Shown here piece after piece: positions 13,221-24,597 of a stretch of 64,000 nucleotides of DNA. The translations under genes were made by a program, and so were the position numbers. Every line of letters begins with the position of its first letter. Position 1 is the first letter of the stretch. The stretch covers positions 95,032,624 through 95,096,623 of the forward strand of contig CM049308.1 of NCBI GenBank assembly GCA_026874595.1. Direction: 5' to 3'. Source of the DNA: Sipunculus nudus. Its lineage: Eukaryota > Annelida > Sipuncula > Golfingiida > Sipunculidae. The notes beneath the pieces are model-generated. The model was not told the DNA's origin and searched no databases. It saw only the letters and a program-made list of their open reading frames with translations.

Positions 13221-15580
13221 ACAAGGGACCCATGGGTCACAGCGCTCAGCTGATCGTGATTGGACTATAAATGTTTCTCCACTGTGATACTATATCGAGT
13301 CGATAAAGCTTATGAATATCATGGACATGTTGGGCTGTTATAAAGGAATGTAATGTAATATGTTAGTAAATGATAAATAGAATATCCTGACTGATGGATT
13401 AATAGAGTAAAATATAGTGGTTTAATTTTTATTTATTTAAGAGGGGTTGAAAATTGTGATATATTTGAGCAAATATGAATGCAATGACAGCAGTAATAAG
13501 CAGTAGTAGAATGATGATAAGGCCATTTGTTGAAGGATCTAACGTGTATGGAAGTCTGCAAGCTTTCAGTTTGACAGATATGATGTTATGATTAACTATT
13601 CTGATAAAGGGATTTATGAATTTGTGACTGTATGACACAATATCTCTTTAGTCTTGACAAGGTACATTATTGTGATGCCCACTATGTCTACATATTACAC
13701 ATTATTGACATCATTTCTGGCATGTACATAGGTACCTATGGACGAATAGTTATACAAAATATTAAAGTATGAATATATCTGATTCATCTTGTTCTTGTTT
13801 ACCAAGGCTGACTTTGGGATTGGGTTCGGAGAAGGGAAAAGTGAGGGCAGCACGAAGGTGGATGTAGAAATATTCTATTGTAATGTTTTCATTTATATAA
13901 GAATATGAGAAGCTAAGAGGAAAGGGGCCCTCCTACTGGGTTATAGTAAAGTTCTAAATATAAAGCCAATTTTTTTAGCATATCCACTCTTTTCATTAAG
14001 AAGTTTTTATCTGAATCCTTTTTTTTTTTATTTACAAGTTTTATAAATTTTTCATAAAAAAATTGAAAATATAAGTTAAAATATTACAATTGTTGCAAAA
14101 ATTGCAATCATTATATATACAAAGTAAAAAAACTGAAAATATAAGTTAAAATATTAGAATTGTTGCAAAAGTTGCAATCATTATATATACGGAGTAAAAA
14201 ACATTGGGTCATATTATGCATACACATATATTTTATTATTTTTAAATCATAAATGTTTAAACTGATTTTAAAAGAAAATAATGCCACAACATGGCATCTA
14301 CAAGAATATTCTTTGAATCACTAATAAAAAGTTTTGCACATTGGAGTTTTCAGGACATGCTTAATTTTATTCACCAAAATAAAATAAAAGTAAATTTGAT
14401 AAAATAAAACATCTTTTCAAATAAAGAATACACACTGTTGGTTGAATGAGGGACAAACAATATCATTGTGCTAATTACTATCCCAGTTTTAATTAATTAC
14501 TGGAATTAATAGTCAATTTCACACCTGGTGAAGTTTTTACTCTTCTGAAGTAAGGGATTACTTATCTCATGAACATCCACACTTTCACAGCAATACACCA
14601 CTTTGTGGACACAATTAAATGTGCACTTTAATCATTGTAACCCTGGTGGTTCAATACAAAATCTAAAATGTAGCATGTCCAAGAATAAAATAAAATACAG
14701 AAAATTATAACATTCATCTAGTTTATGCACCAGCTGGGGGGATGAGTGCAGGGCAGAGGGGAAGCCTGCTGGTAGTGACCGAGCTCAGCCAAGGCAAGCT
14801 GCCTGGGGAGGGTTAAATAATGCAAGTGAAGGCTGTACTACTAGGTGGGCTAGATGTAAACAACACTTGACATGGTGTATGAAAACTTGAATAAAAGCTA
14901 CTCTTTTCAATCAATTCCTTTGAAATTTCAGATTTTAAAAGATTAAATCCTTATGTATATATGCTGTGAAAATTAAATCATCAGTGCTTACAGGGAAAAA
15001 ACCTGCCATTACCAAAGCTGGACAAAATTTAAGGTATTGATTTTTTATTTATGCTAATAACTTGAAAAATTTGCAAAATTCAGATCTAATTTTGGGTAAA
15101 CAACTGAATCTTGATTGAAGTTATATTCCTGAAAAAAAGTCTCTACCTTCAGCAATTCTCATGTAAGGGGAGTAAATATATTTCCTGATTTTTTTTTAAA
15201 TTGCATTATATTTTGGCCCATAACTTCAAAATAATACCCAACAATGACCTAATTTTTTGTATGTTCATAGAAAATGTATGAAAGAACGTGAATAATTAAT
15301 ATGATTAAAAAAACAGATCAGTGGTTTTGATATTAGGCAGCCTTGAAGTGTAATAATGGCTTTTTTATGGAAAACGGAGGTTTTTCCTTAATATCTTGAA
15401 GGAACGACGTCTTAATGACCCAATTTTCAGTATGGTAGGAGATTTTGGGGACATCTAATAATATGCAAAATTTTGGATTGGTAGGTCAAACGGTTTTCAA
15501 AACGTGCCCTGTTAACGGCCGGACGGACGGACGAAAGGACCACGACAATAGCTCAGATGACTTATAGTCAGCTGAGCTAA
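13221..15580 (+). mobile_element. Family C-long element 1
   Basis: 5' signature ACAAGGGACCCATGGGTCAC at 13221. The 3' end is a hairpin at about 15550-15580 (arms AGCTCAG and CTGAGCT, terminal CTAA), preceded by a GACG microsatellite at 15521-15535. It is collinear with the copies at 24.6, 33.0 and 36.3 kb. It contains a minus-strand small open frame at 13429-13638. Confidence 0.75.
13429..13638 (-). CDS. Small open frame in family C-long, predicted membrane segment
   Basis: 69 residues. A stretch of about 23 hydrophobic residues (LIIILLLLITAVIAFIFAQI) follows a polar N-terminal half. Near-identical frames occur at 24806-25015 and 33215-33424, and a damaged one occurs at 36541-36729. It might be a small membrane peptide encoded by the element, or simply an open frame shared because the copies are young. 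There is no recognised family and no expression evidence. Confidence 0.25.
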   Translation of the reverse strand: MSYSHKFINPFIRIVNHNIISVKLKACRLPYTLDPSTNGLIIILLLLITAVIAFIFAQIYHNFQPLLNK

Positions 15581-15623
15581 AAATTTCTAGCTTCAGATGA
15601 TGACTTATAGTCAGCTGAGCTAA
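15581..15623 (+). mobile_element. Second family C terminal hairpin
   Basis: A variant of the family C 3' end (CTTATAGTCAGCTGAGCTAA) directly follows the end of C-long element 1. It is probably the terminus of an outer, older family C element into which the inner one inserted. Confidence 0.5.
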
Positions 15624-15683
15624 AAATCATTTCTGAGGATGAATTGCATTTTAAAGACAAAATAGCAAACTGGCCCCAATAAC

Positions 15684-15860
15684 TGTTAGACTCCCGATGA
15701 CTTGACATATTTCAGTTTATAAGAGAAAAAGGAACAGCTGTTAGACTCACCACGACTTGAGGTATTTCAGTTTACAAGACAAAAGAAACAGCTGTTAAGA
15801 CTCACCATGACTCGAGGAAGTTCAGTTAACAAGACAAAAGAAACAGCTGTTAAGACTCAC
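15684..15860 (-). repeat. 55-bp minisatellite seeded at the donor of the 15.9-kb exon
   Basis: Three tandem 55-bp units directly follow, on the minus strand, the exon that ends at 15861. Each unit copies the exon/intron junction (GTCATG|GTGAGTCTTAACAG, or a diverged form) plus about 40 bases of intron. In the exon's phase a read-through meets a stop after 12 codons. This small array looks like an early stage of the larger ones in this gene. Confidence 0.8.
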
Positions 15861-15983
15861 CATGACTTGTTGTCTGGAAGCCCAGCAGGGTCCACCAGCC
15901 TGCTGATCTCTCTCAGCACCTGGACCACTCCCTTTCCAGTTGGAGAAGTTCAACCAAGACACAGATCCAGTGTCACCAAAGCC
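15861..15983 (-). CDS. Internal exon of the large gene (41 codons)
   Basis: The acceptor CACCTTTGCAG and donor CATG|GTGAGT both look strong. In phase 0, matching the donor of the giant exon, it reads 41 codons without a stop (beginning GFGDTGSVSW, ending SRQQVM) and leaves in phase 0. Another frame of the same exon reads VLREISRLVDPAGLPDNKS. It would be reached from a second acceptor at 15919, also in phase 0, and leaves in phase 2. Both are compatible with one reading of the 6.7-kb exon. The true frame is unresolved. Confidence 0.6.
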
Positions 15984-16126
15984 CTGCAAAGGTGAAACAT
16001 TGACAGAAGATGTTAACCTCTTATGTTTGTGAATATCCATCTATAGAGAGACAATGTTCATGGGACAGAGAGAGTACAAACAAAACAGTCATGTAGTGAT
16101 GATTCTACAGTTAATGTTATTTTGTA

Positions 16127-17895
16127 ACAAGTGACCCATGGGTCATGATGCTCAGCCGACTGACACGTTGACAATATGTCCTTGCACAGGCAACAAATTA
16201 AGATAATGTAGGTGGTATCATTGTTGATGCATCTTAGCTTAAGTTCTAGAATCCATAATAAGCACAACAAATTTGATGGCAATCCAACCAGCCTTTCCTG
16301 GGGAATCTGGCAATTTGTGGGTATTTTGCATTACATACCCCAAAACTCTGAGAATATAGGTCACAGTCACAGAATTTTAGGTTTCTGGGGTGAACTTTGG
16401 AGGAACTCTCAGGATGTCAAGTTAGAAGTTTCTGGGCCAAATGGTTATGATTTGTGCCCTACTTTGGTATCAAATTTTTCAATTATTCTGAGGGGTGCTT
16501 ATAAGCCCCATAGCTCAGAAAATATGGGTAACAGAGACCTACTTTTATGTTTCCAAGGAGACTTTTCATGGACCTCCCTGGATTTAAAGTTAGAAGATTC
16601 CAGGTCAAATGGTCATGATTTGTGCCCTGCTTTGGTATAAAACTTTTAATTATGCCGGGAGGTGTTTATAAGCCCCATAGCTCAGAGAATATGGGTAACA
16701 GAGACCTTAATTCTAGTTTCCAAGGAGATTTTTCATGGGCTTTCCTGAATGTCCAAATAAAAGATTCCAGGTCACATGGTTATGATTTGTGCCTTGTTAA
16801 CAGACAACCACATTTTTTTAAAGGTCTCAAAAATAAAGATAAAAATGTGTAAAAATTGGAAAAAGTCCAGGTGGCACCACTTTCTGCAGGAACTGATGAA
16901 ACACTCCATGATGCATATGCATGCAAAAAATCATGGTGATCAATGCATTAGTTAATCAGATACTTGAGCTTCTGTATCAAATTTTCATTATTCTGGGGGT
17001 TACTTCGAAGCCCCATAGCTTGAAGAACATGGGTAACAGAGACCTGATTCAAAGTTTTAAAGGAGACTTTTCATGGCCCTTTCTGGATGAGAAGTTAGAA
17101 GATTCCAGGTCCAGCGGTTACAATTTGTGCCCTGTTAACGGATGACTGCATCTTTAAAGGTCTCAGAAATAGAGAAATAAATTGTAAAAAATAGAAAAAA
17201 ATGCAGATGACACCACCAGTCTGCAGAAACTGATGAAACACTCCATGATCAATATCCATGCAAAAATTATGGTGATCAATGCATTAGTTGTTCAGATACT
17301 TAAACTTTTGTATCAAATTTTTCAATATTCTGGGGGGTACTTTGGAGCCCCATAGCTTGAAGAATATGGGTAACAGAGACCTGATTCCAGGTTTCAAAGG
17401 AGACTTTTCATGGTCCTCTCTGGATGTAAAGTAAAAACAATCCAGGTCCAGTGGTTACGATTTGTGCCCTGTTAACAGATGACTGCATCTTTTAAGGTAT
17501 CAAAAATAGAGAAAAAAAAAATTTTAAAATACAGGTGGCACCACCAGTCTGCAGAAACTGATGGAACACTCCATGATCAATATCCATGCAAAAAATTATG
17601 GTGATCAATGCATTAGTTGTTCAGATACTTGAGCTTTTGTATCAAATTTTTCATTATTCTGGGGGGTACTTTGGAGCCCCACAGCTTGAAGAATATGGGT
17701 AACAGAGACCTTACTCCAGGTTTCCAAGGAGACTTTTCATGGTCCTTTCTGGATGTAGAGTTAGAACATTCCAGGTCCAGCAGTTACGATTTGTGCCCTG
17801 TTTACGGACAGACAGCCAGACTGCCGGATGGCTGGACGGATGACGAACAAAGAGTGATCGCTATAGCTCGGATGACTTACAGTCAGCTGAGCTAA
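16127..17895 (+). mobile_element. Family C element with about 330-bp tandem units
   Basis: 5' signature ACAAGTGACCCATGGGTCAT; 3' hairpin with arms AGCTC and GAGCT ending CTAA at 17895, preceded by GACGGATG-type microsatellite. The interior is several tandem units of roughly 160-340 bp, each containing AGGTGGCACCAC (in the later units), GTCTGCAG, CCCCATAGCT and GATTTGTGCCCTG. Forward frames of 74-142 residues in it repeat the same peptide and are not genes. It is intronic, between the 15.9-kb exon and the giant exon. Confidence 0.75.
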
Positions 17896-18310
17896 AAATG
17901 ATATATAACTAAAACTGACATTGGCATTCAGGGCTCCAACCAGACTGAAGAAATACAGGAAATTAATAGGAGGACTCGAGACAAAAAATAAAGTGATTTA
18001 TAGGAATTTTCAGCTAAAATTATAATTTTCCCTGCACCATTGTGGTAAACGCAGGAAATAAACATGACAATCATTTGTTTAACAAGCTTCTAATGGTTTA
18101 TTGGTTTAGATTGCTGTAATTGTAAGCTGAATCTCTTACATGGACAGTGCTACAAAAAAAAACATGTTTTCAATGATAATAAGTTTAATATTTGGTAATG
18201 ACTGTTATACATCAGAAACATGGTTTTGCAGTGAAAAATATAGGAACTTACAGGAAAATTTTATGGGAAAATACAGAATGTATAGGCGTCTATGGGAGCC
18301 CTGAGCATTG
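17896..18310. other. Intronic sequence, no feature seen
   Basis: AT-rich, unremarkable sequence between the family C element and the 36-bp array. No exon with both splice sites was found. Confidence 0.5.
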
Positions 18311-19002
18311 TTACATACCTGTGGTCTGTGAGTACCCTAAGTTTTATTACATACCTGTGGTCTGTGAGTACCCTAAGTTTTATAACATACCTGTGGTCTG
18401 TGAGTACCCTAAGTTTTATTACATACCTGTGGTCTGTGAGTACCCTAAGTTTTATTACATACCTGTGGTCTGTGAGTACCCTAAGTTTTATTACATACCT
18501 GTGGTCTGTGAGTACCCTAAGTTTTATTACATACCTGTGGTCTGTGAGTACCCTAAATTTTATTACATACCTGTGGTCTGTGAGTAGCCTAAGTTTTATT
18601 ACATACCTGTGGTCTGTGAGTACCCTAAGTTTCATTACATACCTGTGGTCTGTGAGTACCCTAAGTTTTATTACATACCTGTGGTCTGTGAGTACCCTAA
18701 GTTTTATTACATACCTGTGGTCTGTGAGTACCCTAAGTTTTATTACATACCTGTGGACTGTGAGTACCCTAAGTTTTATTACATACCTGTGGTCTGTGAG
18801 TAGCCTAAGTTTTATTACATACCTGCGGTCTGTGAGTACCCGAAGTTTTATTACATACCTGCGGTCTGTGAGTACCCTAAGTTTTATTACATACCTGTGG
18901 TCTGTGAGTACCCTAAGTTTTATTACATACCTGTGGTCTGTGAGTACCCTAAGTTTTATTACATACCTGTGGTCTGTTAGTACCCTAAGTTTTATTACAT
19001 AC
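18311..19002 (-). repeat. 36-bp minisatellite carrying the donor of the giant exon
   Basis: About 19 near-identical 36-bp units. On the minus strand each contains ACCACAG|GTATGTAATAAAA, matching the real junction ACCGCAG|GTATGTAATAAAA at 19002/19003. Every unit is therefore a consensus-quality 5' splice site. In exon phase a read-through gives VCNKT and then a stop, so use of a distal donor would truncate the protein. The frames of 282 and 295 residues on the two strands exist only because 36 is a multiple of three. Confidence 0.92.
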
Positions 19003-21697
19003 CTGCGGTCCAGCTGTTTTTTTGCCTCTGGATATCCCATCAGATTCTGTGACATCTGGCTCGTCTGCCCACTTGGATGCCCTCGCAGGCCACTTAGGGT
19101 TACACCCAAGCTCTGGTCGCCTCAACCTCTGGGCCCCAGATGGCGCTGTCGGTTTCACCTGACTGGTGCCTGCCAGTGATGGACATGTCATTGTCATGGA
19201 CCCCTGGGTCCATGGATGTGTGTTTGTCTCTGTCTGATAATTAGTCCATCCAGTTCCAGGTGGAAAAGAAGAGAGTCCAGATAGCATTGCATTGTGGGTA
19301 GACCCTACTGATTGTGCTTGGTTAAAGGAATGATCATTTTGTTGTGCCTTTGTTAAAGGATTTTCTAAATGGCTGCTGGACTTTGGTAATTGGAACATTT
19401 TTGGGTCAACATGACTGGCGTGTTGAGGTTTAATGCCAGCTGTGGCCTCATTTTGAGAAAGTTTGACATGAGGGCCATTAGCAGGGAGACCATTTTGTCC
19501 ATTGTTGCTCTGTGTGCCTGGACCCGCAGCAGCCATGTTACGTCTATCTCGCAGGGACTTTGGACCGTACTTCTTCCTGCGGTGCATGATCACGGGAGTG
19601 TCGTCGCTCTTGCCCTCCTGTGATGTCAGTGAGACTGGGTTACTGTTGTCAGCCACTGGTACACTGGACTGCCCCACCTGACTGGCATGTGTTAATAGCT
19701 GGCTGACATCTGTTGTAGTGTTGCCAGACTGTAACAGCTGCTGATCAGTGGTTGATGTTTTCAGTCCTGCAGGTTGATCAGGGGTCTGCTCTCTGGAGTT
19801 TTCTGTATTGTACGTGTTCTTGTGTGTACTGTAAGCTGTATGTTTGGTTCTGTAAGCCGTACTGTCTGTACCGTGAGCTGTGTCGTCATCTGTACCATAT
19901 GCTGACGGAAACACCACGGGGGAGCCTTTACCTGCTGTAGCACCAGTCTTTCCCTCCAATAATTTCTGTGATGCCAAGGTAATGCCTTGGAATGCTGATT
20001 TTTGTGTTGCCATGGTGATGCCTTGGGATGCTGACTTTCCAGTGGCTCCACCAGGTGGTAGATCAGTGATCTTCATCCCTGGTGTGAGCTGAGAATCATG
20101 GCAAGTGATATGGCGAGACTGGGTTTGGGGGTTAGTACTATGTACTCCTTGGCTCTGCTTTGGCTGGGTCATCTGCTGTAGTTGAGAAGACGGCACCCCT
20201 AGACCTGCTGCTGAGGGCATGAGGAGTGGTGGCATGAGGGCGGGGTTCAAACCCAGCTGTGTGTATGCACTTAAATCAGGAACCGCCCCAGTTAAACCGG
20301 CTGGGTTACCAATATCTGCTGAGATGGTCGCATCATTTCCTTGTTCCCCTGGTTGCTGCTGCTGGGGCACCATGGGAACCAGCATGAAACCCTGTGGTAT
20401 CCAGGTCATAGGAAGGAATCCCTGCTGCTGACAGTCAGCGCCCCATACCCCGCCCTGCTGGCCCAGCCAGTTCTGGTACTGTGCCCCAGCACCTGCTGAT
20501 GAAGCAGTCACCCGAGCCGCAGAGTCAGGCATCTCCTGAGCCACGGTGTCAAACAGCTTGGTGACCTTTGGGGATATGACTGTGGGGTTTACTACTGATG
20601 TTCTGCTGTTATTGACTGTTAGTGCACTGTTGAGTGTGACTGCTGAGGGAGTCTCGCTGGACGTTACAGATCCGGGAGTCTCTGACGAGGATATGACTGG
20701 ATCCCAACCAAACTGGATCTGGCTAGACTCGCTGCTTCCTGCTGAATCACGATTGCTGGGAGCTGGATTAGCTGAGGGAGGCATGAGTGAAGCAGCAAAC
20801 AGATCCTCAGAGTCAGTCCTTGATTTCTTGCCAGAAGGGAAGGCTGTTCCTGATCCACTGCCTGAGGAGGGTTTGAGGTTGGTACTGACTGACTGTGAGG
20901 GAGCCGTGCTGACTGGCTTGGGAATGGGACTGTTTTTAGCTACTTTAGTGGATTCCTTCCTCATCCTCCCTTGAGGGGATTCCATTCTTTCACTCCCAAT
21001 AGGTAAAGGCTGACTGACTTTGATATTCTTCAACTCATCAGAACACCTATAATCGTCCACGTTGGTGTCACTGTCGCTGTCAAGCGTCCTGAAGGACAGT
21101 GAGCTGCTAGAGGCCTCAGACTTTCCAGCTTCTGGTGTGTGTGACTGCTGCATCGGCTTCGACGTCTCAGACAAGTTTAACTCCTTTAGCAAGTCAGAGC
21201 CAAGTTCATTACTGTTGGAACTGCTGAACCTGTTTGTGGATCTCCATGGATCAGATCCGCCTTGTTTGTTCCACAGATTCGCAGGCACAGACGGTTGTAC
21301 AGAAGCCTCCACTGAGTCTGTGATTCGGTGTTCAATGATATTTTGCTGGGAATGACCACTCTTATTTTTCTCTAGTTGTTCAGAGCTGAGTGCTGATTGG
21401 TGGGATCCTGACAAAGCTGACAGTAAGGGGGCACCTGATGTTGCCGTGGATATATTACTATAACCTGGCTGCTCAGTTTTCAGCATTCCAGGTGCTCTGC
21501 TCGTTCTCATGGAGTCTGCCTTCACTTTTGTCACTGCAGCCCATGATGAATTTGCATATTCATCATTAATTGACCTATTAGCATATTCATCACTGACAGG
21601 CCTATTTGCAGTGCTTGTGACTGGTCCTCCGTAAGTCACCTGACCAGACGTTGTGTCTGGAGGGAATGTTTTCGTGTCAGGGAGGTACGCCGCCATC
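19003..21697 (-). CDS. Giant exon, 898 codons, Ser/Gln/Pro-rich disordered protein
   Basis: The acceptor TTCCTTTGACAG lies just above 21697 and the donor CCGCAG|GTATGT just below 19003. The exon starts with one base that completes a codon from the exon at 22139-22346 (AT+G), so the ATG at 21694 is internal and not a start. The sequence is dominated by Ser, Thr, Gln, Pro and Asn. Recognisable stretches are an acidic DSDSDTNVDDY segment about a quarter of the way in, a hydrophobic proline/glutamine island (WIPQGFMLVPMVPQQQQP) near the middle, a basic HRRKKYGPKSLRDRRN patch about three-quarters in, and a C-terminal RRPELGCNPKWPARASKWAD. No enzymatic domain is visible. The composition suggests an intrinsically disordered adaptor or RNA/protein-binding scaffold, but the function is unknown. 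Confidence 0.88.
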
Positions 21698-22138
21698 CTG
21701 TCAAAGGAAGGAACATCCTAAGTAAGTGCTACTCATCACATCATCAATATATTTGTGTTTCAACAAAACTCTTTATTGTGTGAAAAAAATATAAGCTACA
21801 TGTATTTAAAAAATTCAGTTAATATACAACCAAATTAAACTTGCATGTGCTGGACCTATATTGTATAGAAGTGTTACTAACAGCCAATTTTAGTTTGCGA
21901 CTTTCTGACTTATTCTGATATAAATAAGTCTTTTAAGATGAAATTCTTAATATACTGTAATGCTTTTCATCATGTATATATGATTAATACAAGCCAGATA
22001 TGGAAACTGGACACATAAATTTGGACCTCAATAGATTGCATTTATATATTGAACTATACATTCTGATTCCTAATGCAGCAATCATACTTCTCACACAAAC
22101 ACTGTTTATACTGAGTACTTTACATATCGTAATCTCAC
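21698..22138 (-). other. Short intron
   Basis: 441-bp AT-rich intron between the UIM exon and the giant exon. It begins GTGAGA and ends GACAG on the minus strand. No repeats are seen. Confidence 0.8.
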
Positions 22139-22346
22139 ATGGCTCGAAGTTCTGATTCTCGCTCTGCCTCACGTTTACTCAGCTCCAGAGCTTGTCTCAG
22201 CATCTCTTCCTCCTCAGCCTCTGAAGCCGGTGCAAGCTGATCCAGGTTCTCCTGCTTCATCTGCATCCTCTGAGCCCTGACCTGCCACAAGTTCTCACTG
22301 GGCACCGGTGCTGGCTGGAAGGCTAGTTGTCCTGATGGATGGAGCC
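22139..22346 (-). CDS. Exon encoding a ubiquitin-interacting-motif-like helix
   Basis: 208 bases: two bases of a split codon, 68 codons and two bases of the next, which matches the exons on both sides exactly. Acceptor AATCCTGCAG|GGCTCC; donor GCCAT|GTGAGA. The central part reads AEEEEMLRQALELSKREAE, which fits the UIM pattern (acidic run, hydrophobic-x-x-Ala, then Ser four residues later and a following Glu). The N-terminal part (LHPSGQLAFQPAPV) is the segment duplicated in the neighbouring minisatellite. Binding to ubiquitin is an inference from the motif only. Confidence 0.85.
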
Positions 22347-24597
22347 CTGCAGGATTAAAAATATAAACATCAGTAGACAGGTGCTTGCTGGAAGGCTGGC
22401 TGTCCTGAAGGATGGAGCCCTGCAGGATTAAAAACACTAATATCAGTAGACAGATGCTGGCTGGAAGGCTGGCTGTCCTGAAGGATTAAAAACACAAAAA
22501 TCAGTACACAGGTGCTGGCTGGAAGGCTGGCTGTCCTGAAGGATGGAGCCCTGCAGGATTAAAAACACTAACATAAGTAGACAGGTGCTGGCTGGAAGGC
22601 TGGCTGTCCTGAAGGATTAAAAACACTAACATCAGTAGAGAGTCACTGGCTGGTAGGCTGGCTGTCCTGAAGGATTAAAAACACTAACATCAGTAGAGAG
22701 TCACTGGCTGGAAGGCTGGCTGTCCTGAAGGATTAAAAACACTAACATCAGTAGACAGGCACTGGCTGGAAGGCTGGCTGTCCTGAAGGATTAAAAACAC
22801 TAACATCAGTACACAGGTGCCTCTGGAAGGCTGGCTGTCCTGAAGGATTAAAAACACTAATATCAGTAGAGATTCACTGGCTGGAAGGCTGGCTGTCCTG
22901 AAGGATTAAAAACACTAACATCAGTAGAGAGTCACTGGCTGGAAGGCTGGCTGTCCTGAAGGATTAAAAACACTAACATCAGTAGACAGGCACTGGCTGG
23001 AAGGCTGGCTGTCTTGAAGGATTAAAAACACTAACATCAGTAGACAGGTGCTGGCTGGAAGGCTGGCTGTCCTGAAGGATTAAAAACACTAATATCAGTA
23101 GAGAGTCACTGGCTGGAAGGCTGGCTGTCCTGAAGGATTAAAAACACTAACATCAGTAGAGAGTCACTGGCTGGAAGGCTGGCTGTCCTGAAGGATTAAA
23201 AACACTAACATCAGTAGACAGGCACTGGCTGGAAGGCTGGCTGTCTTGAAGGATTAAAAACACTAACATCAGTAGACAGGTGCTGGCTGGAAGGCTGGCT
23301 GTCCTGAAGGATTAAAAACACTAACATTAGTAGACAGCCACTGGCTGGAAGGCTGGCTGTCCTGAAGGATTAAAAACACTAATATCAGTAGACAGGCACT
23401 GGCTGGAAGGCTGGCTGTCCTGAAGGATTAAAAACACTATCATCAGTAGAGAGTCACTGGCTGGAAAGCTGGCTGTCCTGAAGGATTAAAAACACTAACA
23501 TCAGTAGAGAGTCACTGGCTGGAAGGCTGGCTGTCCTGAAGGATTAAAAAACACTAACATCAGTAGAGAGTCACTGGCTGGAAGGCTGGCTGTCCTGAAG
23601 GATTAAAAACACTAACATCAGTAGACAGGTGCTGGCTGGAAGGCTGGCTGTCCTGAAGGATTAAAAAAACTAACATCAGTAGACAGGCACTGGCTGGAAG
23701 GCTGGCTGTCCTGAAGGATTAAAAACACTAACATCAGTAGAGAGTCACTGGCTGGAATGCTGGCTGTCCTGAAGGATTAAAAACACTAACATCAGTACAC
23801 AGGTGCTGGCTGGAAGGCTGGCTGTCCTGAAGGATGGAGCCCTGCACAAATTAAAAACACTAACATCAGTAGACAGGTGCTGGCTGGAAGGCTGGCTGTC
23901 CTGAAGGATGCAACCCTGCACAAATTAAAAACACTAACATCAGTAGACAGGTGCTGGCTAGAAGGCTGGCTGTCCTGAAGGATGGAGCCCTGCACAAATT
24001 AAAAACACTAACATCAGTAGACAGGTGCTGGCTGGAAGGCTGGCTGTCCTGAAGGATTAAAAACACTAACATCAGTAGACAGGCACTGGCTGGAAGGCTG
24101 GCTGTCTTGAAGGATTAAAAACACTAACATCAGTAGACAGGTGCTGGCTAGAAGGCTGGCTGTCCTGAAGGATGGAGCCCTGCACAAATTAAAAACACTA
24201 ACATCAGTACACAGGTGCTGGCTGGAAGGCTGGCTGTCCTGAAGGATTAAAAACACTAACATCAGTAGAAAGGCACTGGCTGGAAGGCTGGCTGTCCTGA
24301 AGGATTAAAAACACTAACATCAGTAGACAGGTGCTGGCTACAAGGCTGGCTGTCCTGAAGGATTAAAAACACTAACATTAGTAGACAGGCACTGGCTGGA
24401 AGGCTGGCTGTCCTGAAGGATTAAAAACACTAATATCAGTAGACAGGCACTGGCTGGAAGGCTGGCTGTCCTGAAGGATTAAAAACACTAACATCAGTAG
24501 AGAGTCACTGGCTGGAAAGCTGGCTGTCCTGAAGGATTAAAAACACTAACATCAGTAGAGAGTCACTGGCTGGAAGGCTGGCTGTCCTGAAGGATTA
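22347..24597 (-). repeat. 58/73-bp minisatellite seeded at the acceptor of the UIM exon, main block
   Basis: About 38 tandem units. Long units (about 73 bp) contain the full junction TTTTTAATCCTGCAG|GGCTCCATC plus the first exon codons (encoding GLHPSGQPAFQPAP). Short units (58 bp) lack 15 bases lying between two GGAT repeats, yet still end AATCCTTCAG, an acceptor-like site. The block next to the exon is the real acceptor. It is broken by a family C element at 24598 and continues at 27737-28041 and 30529-30800. Confidence 0.92.

Noticed and set aside
15797..15995. Forward frame at 15807-15995
   Set aside because: Antisense of the exon at 15861-15983, which has good splice sites on the minus strand.
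16212..17895. Forward frames of 74-142 residues with DLCPVNG / FQGDFSW motifs as a protein family
   Set aside because: The same peptide recurs in each tandem unit of family C elements here and at 41-43 kb, with frameshifts between units, so it reflects repeats rather than coding.
18261..19179. Open frames of 282 and 295 residues on both strands with 12-residue repeats
   Set aside because: A 36-bp tandem repeat is open in any frame lacking a stop in the unit. The minus-strand frame overlaps the true exon end and the array is intronic after a strong donor.
21694..21696. ATG at the start of the 903-residue frame as the true translation start
   Set aside because: It is preceded by an acceptor (TTGACAG), and the exon upstream joins in exact phase, so this Met is internal.
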